Shown here: positions 50,401-62,400 of the stretch, piece after piece
How positions within the stretch are numbered: the stretch's first letter is position 1
Layout of the letters: every line of letters starts with the position of its first letter
DNA from: Sialis fuliginosa
Taxonomy: Eukaryota; Arthropoda; Insecta; Megaloptera; Sialidae
Length of the DNA stretch: 64,000 nucleotides
Assembly (NCBI GenBank): GCA_961205875.1
Contig: OY540816.1
Span: 19,974,701-20,038,700, forward strand
Direction: 5' to 3'
Notes under the pieces: model-generated
What the model saw: the letters and a program-made list of their open reading frames with translations, nothing else
The model's database searches: none
What the model was told of the DNA's origin: nothing
Translations under genes and position numbers: made by a program

Positions 50401-53400
50401 GCACGCGAAGGTCTTTAAGTGCGTGATGCTCTTAAAGATAATAGTGAAAGCTACATTTTAGAAAAAAAACTGGAGTCTCAACGATTGCGCCAAGCTGATA
50501 TATTAACTATTCAATTTACTTCTTTGTTAGCGTATGAGTTTTAATTTGTTTTTTTAGTTTTAACTTGTTTTTAATAAAGGAAGGAGCACGCGAAGGTCTT
50601 TAAGTGCGTGATGCTCTTAAAGATAATAGTGTAAGCTACATTTTAAAAAAAAACTGGAGTCTCCTCGATTGCGCCAAGCTGAGATATTAACTATTCAATT
50701 TACTTCTTTGTTAGCGTATGAGTTTTAATTTGTTTTTTTTAGTTTTAACTTGTTTTTAAAAAGGGAAGGAGCACGCGAAGGTCTTTAAGTGCGTGATGCT
50801 CTTAAAGATAATAGTGTAAGCTACATTTTAAAAAAAAACTGGAGTCTCTTCGATCGCGCCAAGCTGAGATATTAACTATTCAATTTACTTCTTTGTTAGC
50901 GTATGAGTTTTAATTTGTTTTTTTAGTTTTAACTTGTTTTTAAAAAGGGAAGGAGCACGCGAAGGTCTTTAAGTGCGTGATGCTCTTAAAGATAATAGTG
51001 TAAGCTACATTTAAAAAAAAACTGGAGTCTCCTCGATCGCGCCGAGCTGAGATATTAACTATTCAATTTACTTCTTTGTTAGCGTATGAGTTTTAATTTG
51101 TTTTTTTAGTTTTAACTTGTTTTTAATAAAGGAAGGAGCACGCGAAGGTCTTTAAGTGCGTGATGCTCTAAGATAATAGTGTAAGCTACATTTAAAAAAA
51201 AACTGGAGTCTTCTCGATCGCGCCAAGCTGAGATATTAATTATTCAATTTACTTCTTTGTTAGCGTATGAGTTTTAATTTGTTTTTTTAGTTTTAACTTG
51301 TTTTTAAAAAGAGAAGGAGCACGCGAAGGTTTTTAAGTGCGTGATGCTCTTAAAGATAATCACGAGAAAAATATATCACAACTTAAGTATGTAATTAATG
51401 TTGTTCTTTTCCTTTGTTACCATTTATATAAAAGATTGCGGACAATCTGCTACTTTAATTGATATATGATGCATTCCTACCTTCTTGAAATTTATTTCAT
51501 ATAAGGAAAATCAAGTGACCTCTGTATAAATTAGTAACAATGATGTAACTGTTATTGTTTATTTAAGTCGAAAAATGTAACGTCTTAATTGTCTTTTGTC
51601 CTTTCGTCCATCCGTCCGCAGGATAACTCAAAAAGTATTGGAGTATTTGGATTATATCAGTGGTGAAGCGTCCACGGAAGCAGGGGAAGCAGTGCTGAAT
51701 ACTCATATTTATGCACAAATCAAAGATTTTAACCAAAAAAAGCATTTAATATTAATTTACATGATCAATTATAAAACTATAATAGTTCTACGTCTTATTT
51801 TTTTGTATTTTAGTCGATATTTGTATGATGAGTTGAAGTTCACTGTAGGAAATTTCACTAAAAAAATTTGAATTTTTGATTTCGTTAAAAGTATGTTTAT
51901 TGTATAGAAAATGTCGTGAAAAGTTGTTTGTTTCAAACCGCAGGTCTGTATCTCAAACCGTTCTTGAGATATAGCCTCTCAAAGTTTCAGTTTTTTCAAA
52001 ATTTTGAAGAAAAATGGCCATAACTTTTGAACGTGTGGTCGAAATTGATTTTAGTTGACGGATTTGGAATCAGCGTGTCAATATCTATATAATGACATGT
52101 ATAATACTTTAAAAGTAGAAAAAAAAAATTTTGCGAAAAATCGAAAAAATTCAAAGGGGTATACCTTAAAAAAATGTCGATTTTTGACCAAAATTTTTTT
52201 GTCGGATTTTAAAGTATTATACATGTCATTATATAGATTTTGACACGCTGATTTCAAATCCGTCAACTAAAATCAATTCCGACCACTCGTTCAAAAGTTA
52301 TGGCCTTTTTTCTCCAAAAATTTGAAAAAACTAAAACTTTGAGAGGCTATATCTCGAGAACGGTTTGAGATACAGACCTGCGGTTTGAAACAAACAACTT
52401 TTCACGTCATTTTCTATACAATAAACATACTTTTAACGAAATAAAAAATTCAAAATTTTTTAGTGAAATTTTTTGCAGTGAACTTCAACTCGTCATACAA
52501 ATATCGACTAAAATACAAGAAAATAAGTAAAATCTTGAACTTAAGGTATTTTATAACCAGTTTTTTTGTTAATAGGAGGCGGAGAATTCGATAAACCCAG
52601 GCGACACTAATTTTTCTGCGTCTTCAGACACAACAGAATCCTTTTAAATATTAAATTTTGTTAGAAAATATAAATTACTTATATTTTTTTCTGAATACAT
52701 TTATTTTTAACTTTCTAGTTATTTATTAATAAAAATGACCTTTAAAGTTAAGGTATTTCAATATCAATATTAGAAAATCGATATTGAATTAATCGCTTTA
52801 TTCTAATATTGGAAAACCATATAATAAATTGAAAATTCGTATAGAAAAGCCACGATTTCTATTATTGATCGTACTGCGGAAGTTAGGCTTGTCTTCACAA
52901 CATAGTTATGCCGTGCCGGAGCACAATTATCACCGAGATTCGAGACGAGTAGAAGAACCGAACCCAATAACCTACTTATCGGCCAGACCGGTCGGGCAAA
53001 AAAAACAACGATTCGGTGCATCAGGTGTTTTATTATCAGTTTAAAGTCATCTGCTGGTCGGCTTTCACGAAAATAATTGAATTAACAGTTGAACGATGAT
53101 ATGGACCGTTAAAGATGACGGAAATGCGCGTTTATTCGACATTTTGTGCTTTACATAAACTGGGATATCATTGGTTCCTAAAGTATTGTATAAAACGGTT
53201 TTATTTATTCAGAATTATACGAATAACACAGTACAGTGGCGTACCGTAGGTTTTGCCACCCGGGGCAGATGGCAAATTTTGCCCTCCCCTTCCCCCTGGC
53301 CACGCATTAAAATAATTAATAAAAAATGTTTTTCCACAGGAAAGATATGTATTTACAGAAAACATTGTAATTTTTTTATGGCAAAATATTAAAAAATAAG

Positions 53401-56400
53401 TGGGATACAGCAAATTTGGGAGAGGTCCAAAAAAAAGTGTTTTGCCGTCACTAGATCATCTGAAATAAAAAAAAAACATAAGGGATTATTAGCTAATGAC
53501 ATAATGCTCCGGATGAACGAAGGGATTTGAAAAATTTTGAATTTTCACAAAATGGCGGATATTGAAAGTCAAAATTCTTTATTCGACTAAAATTTCACTC
53601 GCATTTTCGGCTATAAAAAAAATAATAATCATCAAAAAAAATCTTTCGTTCATCCTGAGGACAATTATGTATAGAATAAGTGAGAAAATTTTCAAACCAA
53701 TCGGCAAAGCCGTTCTCAAGTTACAGTGATTACCGACTTCGAAAACATGGTTTCGAGAAAAACGCGTTTAAAGTTTTGAGTACGAATTGCATGCAGATAA
53801 AAAATTTATTTTGGAACTTACACTGAATCGTCTATGGACAGGACATTTGTCTGAAATTTTCAGAGAATACGTTTGAAATATTCTACTTTGAGAAAATGCA
53901 AAAAAAAATTGATTTTTTCAAAATTCTAACTGAGTTTGCCCCCTTAATATACTGATTCTTAAGGCTTCTAATATTCACTTGTTTTTTAAATATAAATTAT
54001 AGGTATGTAGTATTATAATTTATGTTCAATTTATATCCTTAAAAATATTGCGTATTTTCACAAAGAATTACCGGATATTATCCAAACTAGAAAATGCGCA
54101 TTATAATATATTTTGATGTAAAAATAAAATAGAATTTATATTAATAGGTACATCAATCAGATTAAAAACTCGCGAGTGTGTGTATGTATGTATGTATGTG
54201 TGTGTGTTTGTTTGTTTGTACCGTTACAGCAAGGTTTATCATTGCACGTGTTTGTCGTAGCGACCGGAATATTATCCAGTAGGTTGTGATAGACAAACAT
54301 ACACACATATGTATACAAATACATACATACAAACAGGGCCGTCTTTAACCTATTGGAGGCCCTGGGCACATTAGGATAGTGGGACTCCTATGTCCTTAAC
54401 AAAGCACTATTTTGTTAGAAGTTTTCACTTCCGTTTCATTGACAAAATAAGACTATCAAACGAATATCAAACGATTGCACATAAAATTAACTAAAAATAT
54501 GCATTTGGGGGGGCTAACTTTTTGAACATGTATTGTATTCAGTCATTAATGTCATTATCGTTTGATTTTTTCGAAATAAATATGTTTTTCCGTAATAAAT
54601 ATCGGTTATCGTTTGGTGATATGGGGGCCCCTATCGATCGCGGGGCCTTGGGCACGTGCCCAGTGGGAATGAGGGGCCTGCATACAAACACGTAACATAT
54701 ACATATGTACATGTAATAAATTGTACAGTCAGTTATCAAAAGTGGCGAACCCAGTGGCGCGTTATACAGTATAGGCACTTTAGAAAACTGCTTAGGGCCA
54801 CGAGGTAAAGAGCAAAATTAAGTCCAAAATGCAGACATATTTTGGATTAAGCAACGATTATTTAATTAAAGTACAGTCGGGACTCGTTTATTCGAAGCCT
54901 TCTGAATCGTTTTGAATCGAAGAAGTCGCGTTTATTCAAAGTCGAGAGGGGCTCCCACCAAATTATGTATAGATCCTTGACCAATCAGCGTTGGCGCGGG
55001 AATTGACATCACCACGAAGATGTATGCAAATGTTATAAATATATAATAGAATATCAATTACAAGAAATCCTTTATTTATTCTTGTCTTCGTATTTTTTGA
55101 TATTTTAAAAAACATATACAATCAAAGAAGTACAAATTCGACATTGCAAAATCATGAAAAAGCTATCACAGACAATTTTGTCTATTCGGGAAGTGTCATT
55201 TTTACTATTCTTAAGTTGGCAATACGTTCTGTGATTTTTGACAGCTTTCTATGATTCTGCAATGTCGAATTTGTACTTCTTTGATTGTATGTGTTGTTAA
55301 AATATCAAAAAATACAAAAACAAGAATAAATGAAGGAATTTTTTGTAATTGATATTCTATTATACATTTATAACATTTGAATACGTCTTCGTGGTGACTT
55401 CAATTCCCGCGCCAACACTGATTGGTCAAGGAGTACGGTATTAGCCGCCGTTCCCCTATGTATTCTATCTGACCTAACCTCAAATCTATAGATATGATTT
55501 TCGTTGCGTTCGTAGCATGCAATGAATATCAAAAAAATTAAAATCTTTTGAAAAATATTGTACAATCAATGAGATGAATACAAATGCTCTAATTCATTCT
55601 ACAATGCCTAAACAGCTATTGAAGGGGTGAAAACCACCCTCAAGAGTTTAATTTTAAATACTAATTAATACGTCACTAATTCATGTTGCCTTGAAAACAA
55701 ATGCAACTAAATTCAAATTGTCAAATTAGTTATTCTACGAATATGTATTATGTTTTTGACATTAGGTCATTAGAAAATTAATATTTATGAGTTTTATTTC
55801 TGACAAATCCCATTGAAATTTTTCATAAATTAAAAATTATTTAAAAAGATATTAAAAAACATGAAAGTCATGTATGGTTCTCCATACCGATATTTTTTTA
55901 TGCATTAAAATTTCCCAGTCTGCTATTGGCTATTATTTATCCGTACCGTATACGGCCTACTACGATACCGATTATTGTATTCAAGATGCGTTCCCATGGC
56001 GACCTGATTTGGAATTGACGTAAATGAAAATAACGTGCATAACGGTGCTTTTATTATTAATTATTTCATTGATTAAATCGATATTGTTTTTTTTTATAAT
56101 ATATTTGATTGATTCATTTTCTGATTACAAAATTACAACCGATAATTTCCGGTGTTATATAATTTGTAGTTTACTAATTGGTTCTTTTATTTCCATGAAC
56201 TGTCAAAATAACGTAACTATAGCAACATAACACTAAAAAATGTAATAATTTCCATGAATAGGCATGATGCCTAATTTTTTAAAACTTTTTTATGATGATC
56301 TTACGTGTCTCTTGCTTCTCATGCTTATTTCTGCAGAAAATAAAGGTTTGATCAGAAAAATTGACCCTTTTAAAACTAATTTTGAATTTGACGTCACGCC

Positions 56401-59400
56401 TATGTAAACACTCCTTGTCAACTATAATAAATCCTTGTTCCATTGCTAATGTTTCTCGGTTTTACTTTTAGTAACACAGAACTGAGCAAATTGTGTATTT
56501 AAAACCACAAAATAATTTATAAACAGTGCAGATATTAATGAAACAAAAATGACGTTTACGTAGCCGTGACGTCATCCACTCTGACTGGTGTTTTATCAAA
56601 CATGGCGGATTGCTGTATTTTGCGTTTTTATTTTAACAAAAATCATATTAATCTCGCTTTTAATAAAAAAATAAATTAATTTTTTAGAATCTTTTTAACT
56701 TATTTCATTATTTAAAATCATAATTTCAGTGATACTTTGTTACTGGCATCAAGTGACGCATTTACCATGGGGCCATGGCCTAGGGCGGAAGGCTGAGAGG
56801 GGCGGAAGATTCTTTAGTTTCTTTTAGTTACAGAATATTAAAAAAATAGGAAGACAAAAAATTAGTAGTGCGACTAAAAAAAATAAATATCATGCCTATT
56901 CTGATATTATCATTATGTACACATTCAATTTAGTTGAATAGGTACCTATGTGTTGTGCAATCTATTAGGTATATTATGTTATTATATTTTTTATCATTTT
57001 TCACGCTAAATTCTCTGCATCATTGCACAAGATATGACAAAATAATTTCATGTTCCTGACCATAAAAAATCAGTGACACTGCGAATATAAATTATGACGC
57101 AAATAAATCGATAGCGATAACAATATATCCATTGATAACGTTTTATCGAAAACAGTCATAAAATATAAAAACTAAACGTTGATATTTTCTATAGGTTTCG
57201 CCAGCATGTATTTCAAAATTAGTGAATGCCCTTGCGACTGGATGTTTTAAACATGGGTACCACATAGCCACCATGGTGGCAATGATAAATTGGTCTTGGT
57301 TTCTGGGTGTAAGCCGCGTCGATTTTAAAAGTGCACTTTTAGAAGAGCCCTGAAGATGTGACGAAATATTGGTCGATAACACGACCAAATCGACGCGGCT
57401 TACACCCAGAAGTCAAGATCCATATCAAGATCACCGCAAAAGTCTCAAGACTTGCAATGATAAATTGTTTAATTACAATTTTTTATATATTTTATTAAAA
57501 ATAACATTCATAAATTTTCTTTATTACGGGCCTGCATTAAATCAATTATCATCTAGCCTAAACTAATTATAGGGTCTTAGGCTTTAGGTCCAGAGGCCGA
57601 ATATTTATACTGTCTGAGGTCCCATTTTTGATATAAAAAAAAAAGAAACTGATAATTAAATAATATATTCATAATTAATATAATTACATTTTTGTGCTAA
57701 ATATTCGATTAAAGGCCACCATATAAAGTAAATATGCATAAGTATTTCTTACATAATTTTTTATTGTTTACACAATAATAAACTCTTGATTACTACAAAA
57801 CCAATTAAATTTCCTAGAAAACTTTAGTTCGCTTTACCCGTAGCGCATTCTTCGCAAATACATACACATTAAAACGTAAATATTTCATTTCTAGGAATAA
57901 AACTTGTAAATATTATTATTTATAAACGATTCAAGTAATTTTAACTTATAAACTTTATGCTCGCCTTAGTTTAAAAAAGTAATTTTAATAATAGACCATC
58001 TAATTCCTGATACTATAAAAAAAAAATGTAATGAAATTTGCAAGCACTTTGACCGGGGTATCAAACTTATATGACAGTTCTATGACATGTTTGTGTATAT
58101 GTACTGGCTAAATCAGCAATGAAAAACCAAAAAAGAAATTATCACAGGATTGATACCCAGTTCAAAGTGTTTGCAACCTGGAAAATTTTATTTTGCCCGA
58201 GTGCTTGAGTGCAAAAGTAAATTAGCTTCCAGCGAACGCTTATCTGCTAGGTATTAAAATATAAATGACAATACACTCACAGATGTAGCGAATTAAATTG
58301 TACATATGATAACCTTGAGGCATGCGCGATAAGTACAATCAGGATACGGAGCTCCGTAATATCCTTACTTGAATTTAGCATCCTGTTGTGGGGGAAAAAC
58401 GAAGGTGAAAAGTACATTTTTATAGATTTAATAAATATCTACAGTTAATTTAAATTATGAATTGCTCAAATGTCCTTCCTTCATAAATGCGGATATTAGA
58501 AGAACAAAATAATTTAACCCGGATATTACGAATAAAACATTTGATATAACTTCAAATCTCGTTAACACCAAGTTCTTCTGTACTGGTAAACACGAAAATT
58601 TAAAAACCTTTACTTTTTACTTCTAAATGGAAAGACCTAAACAATATCGATATTTGAGTAAATAATTTGCCATTGATCTACAACATTTAATTATATAAGT
58701 AACATATGTTAATAACCTTTATATTCTTAGAATAGATTTAATAAAAAAGGCAACAACTAACATTATACCGCTGAACTTGAATTTGCAGGAAAAAAAACTG
58801 GTCTCTGATAGTTCATTAGAAGTTTACTGCAAAAACTGATTCAAAATAAGGTGCGACTAGTACACAAGTATATATAGTAGAGCTTATATAAGTCGTGTAC
58901 ATATTTATTTATTTAACTAGTGGACCCATCCCGAATTAATATTTCACCCCCTGTCACGGATGGAGGGTTGTAATTGTTATTTGTAAAAGTCGTTCTGCCC
59001 AAAAAATAATTTGTTTAATATTCAAACCATAAATACACATTTTCGTAAATATCTCGACTCCAGCGCCACTTACCGGGTCCAAAAAGAAGATAAACCTAAC
59101 GGAGCATCAAATGAACATATGGTGTGAATATGGCTTCGATACGTCCAGTGGTTTAGGCCTGATGAGAACATACATAAGCACTAACGTTTTTATATATTTA
59201 TTAAGAAGATAAATAAAGAATTCGTTTTATAGTAGTTCTACTGTATATTTAGAAATTTTATAGAATCCGAAAATGAAAATAAAAAATCTATGCCTATTAT
59301 AAAAGAGTTCCTCGTCACATCTATCTGATTTTTTTCAGTAACTACTGAACGGATCTTGATCCGGTTTTCACTAATGGATAGAGTGTTTCATGAGGAAGAT

Positions 59401-62400
59401 TTAAATGTATAATTTGTGGATATTTTGTGTAAATAGTTAGTGATAAGTTAGTGTTAAATAAATTTGATTTAAATGAAAAATAATGAAAATTATTGTTTAT
59501 ATAATAAGTAGTAAGTTATGATGGTCGCCCCCCCCCCCCCATATCTTGAAATTCGAATTATAGAGGTTCTACTGTATTATATACTATACAGTACTATATT
59601 GGTTATATATTAATAGTACTAATACAAAAAATTATATTCATTTAGACGTTTATTTTAAAATTTTAGTTGAATAATTGCTTCTATAATTTTAATAAAAATA
59701 CAGACATTTTTGTAAAAGTTTTTCAATTTTGTTTCAGATAACAGAAGAGGTCGCAAGGAAAAAAGCTGAATATCAAAAATATTTAGAATTATATAAGCTA
59801 ATGAGGTCTAGGTTCGAAGAACACTATGTCAAATGTAAGTACTTACTGTTTTCTCTAAAAAAATATATATTTATTTTATGTATATTAGTATTGGATCATT
59901 AACTTTCAAAATAATGCTTATCTCATCTTCTCAATTGTGAAATAAAGAATTGACTTTTACATTACCCGAATATGAAGGTCGTAATGACGAATTTACTGAT
60001 GGAAAGTTATTATAACTTTTATTTTTTTAATATTATATCGGAACAAAAAAAATATTTTTAAACTTTCAATTTCATTATTATTATTAAATGAATTTTTGTT
60101 GACATCTAAATATCGTAATCGTCACTTATAATATTATTTTATTTATGTATTATAGCTAGGTATATAAAAAACATACTTTTAACGAAATCTAATATTCAAA
60201 ATTGTGGCTTTTTTTTATTTCACTTTTCATAGAATTTTCATAAAAAAATTTTATAAAAAATTCCTTTAATTTTTTTACGTGTGTAGATGGAGAGGAAAGA
60301 TCTCCGATCTCTCAATATTAATTTTAAAATAGGAAGGTTAATTTTTGTTTAATAATTTACTACCGGGTTAAAAAATTAATATATCACTTTTATTAGCCGG
60401 TCGAGGCGGGAGGAAATTAGAAGAAGTTCGCGACAAGTACCAGAAAGCATGCCGGAAGTTGCACCTCGCGCACAACGAGTACGTACTTCTATTATGCGAG
60501 GCGACCGAGCACGAACGTGAACTACGCACTGTCTTACTACCCGGGCTGTTAGAGAGACAGCGCCTTGCTCAGCACGCGTTCGTAACCACCTTACGCGAGG
60601 CCTTACTCGACGTGGTGAGACTGTCCGACCCCACGGCGGAGAGATACAGAGAGATTCAGCAGAGGACCACGAATTCTGTGGAGGCGATTAATCCGGTTAA
60701 TGAATATAAAGAGTTTATCGATAAACACAAGTGAGTTTTCATTAAAGGTGTACCGGAACTCACGATGTAGATTTAAAGTGAATATTTTAACATCACTACT
60801 ATTATACAGTGTAACCTTAAAGCCGCGTTTACACTATGTAACAAATGTTATATAACTTTTGCTATAAGTACGAAAACGGAAAAATGTCAAATGTTACATG
60901 TAGCAGTTTTTGGTGCTACATATAGCAAGATTTATGTTTTCCATCCAGAGTAGGTAAAGATCAAAGAAAAATAAGCTACATGTAACTTTTGCTATATGTA
61001 GCAAGTATTACAAGTAGTTTTGGTTCTCTAGCATCTGCTACATGTAGCAGTTTCTATCATTCGAGTTCAAGCGGTGATATTTATATGTCTTATGTGTCTA
61101 TGTCTACAACGGTTTTTTTCATTTTTAATAAAGCTTTCATAATGGAAAAGTCATCTGCATTTAAGTCTTTCAGCAAATCACTTCCACTGTATTTTTCTCT
61201 AGCTAATAATAACGGCCGAACCCAAAACCTACGTTTCCTTCTATGACATGCCAAAAATACTGTAATAGCTGCCGCTAGCATTAAGTCTTTCCTCCTCGAC
61301 ATCTTCAATCAGACTGGATGTTATATAACTTTTGCTACATGTAACACAGTATCATTTGAGTACAATTTGAAAAATATAGCAAATGTTTTATAACATTTGC
61401 TATATTTAGCACTGCTACATATAGTAAATGTTATATAGCAGATTTTACTACATAGTGTAAATGCGGCTTAATATAACGAGCCTCAATATAATGATTTCCT
61501 CGAATTAACAAATTTTTCGAAATCCTCTAGAACTGCTCGTAAGAGCCCATGCAAAATATACCTTTATATTACAAATACATTTGTCAACAACCTCTTTATA
61601 ACGAATTTTTTCAACAGGTTCAGACACGTAAAATTTTTCGTAAGACAATAATTATTGTTTTTTTGCTGTTTGTCACTGTTGCTAGTTTTAAAGTTGCAAT
61701 GGCTGAAAAACAAAAAAGGTGTTCCTTAACCGTCGCAAAGAAACGAGAAATCATTAAGTATGTAGACGAGAATCCTACAACGAAAAAAATAGACATCGCT
61801 ATATTCTTACCTTGTTATAACGAATTGTAGACCAACCTAACCTTTATATAACAAACCTCACTGTAACAAACTACTTGGTATAACGAATATTTTTTACTTC
61901 CCTTCAGTTTTGTTATATCGAGGTTGTACTGTATAATTATTATTTTTATATTATAGTATTATTGACACTATAAATGCAATTACATTCGATCGAAAAGAAC
62001 GCATGCTATACAAATAATTTAACGAAATTATAGCTATACAAATAGTTGTACGAAGTTGTAAAAATTGCAGAATATGTAGAAAACACAATTTTTAGAATTT
62101 AATGTAAGTATGGATTTTCTTAAAGAAATACTATAATAATCTATGTATTTATATTTAAAATATAATAGTAGTGACGTTAGACGTGAATTCCGGTACACCT
62201 CTAGTTTTCATTTACTTACTAAATTGTTTTATGTATATTGTCTATGAAGGATTTTTTTTTATTTGAGCATCTTAGTGCAAACTAGCTCAGTAATATTTAA
62301 CTAAAGACACTCATAGTGTCATAGTTTTGACAGCCCGAATCGATTTCTGATTGGTTATAGTAGCTAAGTCCAATTTTTTTCACTTTAAATTCATAATAAT

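Larger units (their letters stand above)
32863..59737. other. Giant first intron of the FER-type gene
   Basis: About 26.9 kb between the GTGAGT donor at 32863 and the TTTCAG acceptor ending at 59737. No nested gene with coding character was found on either strand. The intron is a mosaic of satellites, foldbacks, TIR elements and AT-rich filler; recognisable elements are listed separately. Stretches 35200-36200, 36900-37800, 38480-39330, 42110-43230, 44950-45930, 46680-47340, 52530-53230 and 55440-57290 hold no feature I could define beyond homopolymer runs. Confidence 0.7.
60807..61931. mobile_element. pogo/Tigger-like element interrupted by a Harbinger element
   Basis: The left end CAGTGTAACCTTAA continues, after the Harbinger insertion, as TAATATAACGAGCC. 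The right end is the complement of CAGTACAACCTCGATATAAC. Both ends are flanked by TA (60805-60806, 61932-61933), the Tc1/mariner/pogo target. A transposase remnant lies inside at 61699-61830. The element is in FER intron 3. Confidence 0.8.

Noticed and set aside
39736-51366. CRISPR-like arrays
   Set aside because: Units are contiguous, 115 or 184 bp long, without unique spacers, in a eukaryotic intron: these are satellites.
51596-52266. Small frames on both strands at 51.6-52.3 kb
   Set aside because: Those from 52055 on mirror each other because of the large foldback; the others lack family resemblance or splice context.
53231-53460. hAT element beginning CAGTGGCGTACC
   Set aside because: Only the left-like terminus was found; no matching right end or target duplication could be seen.
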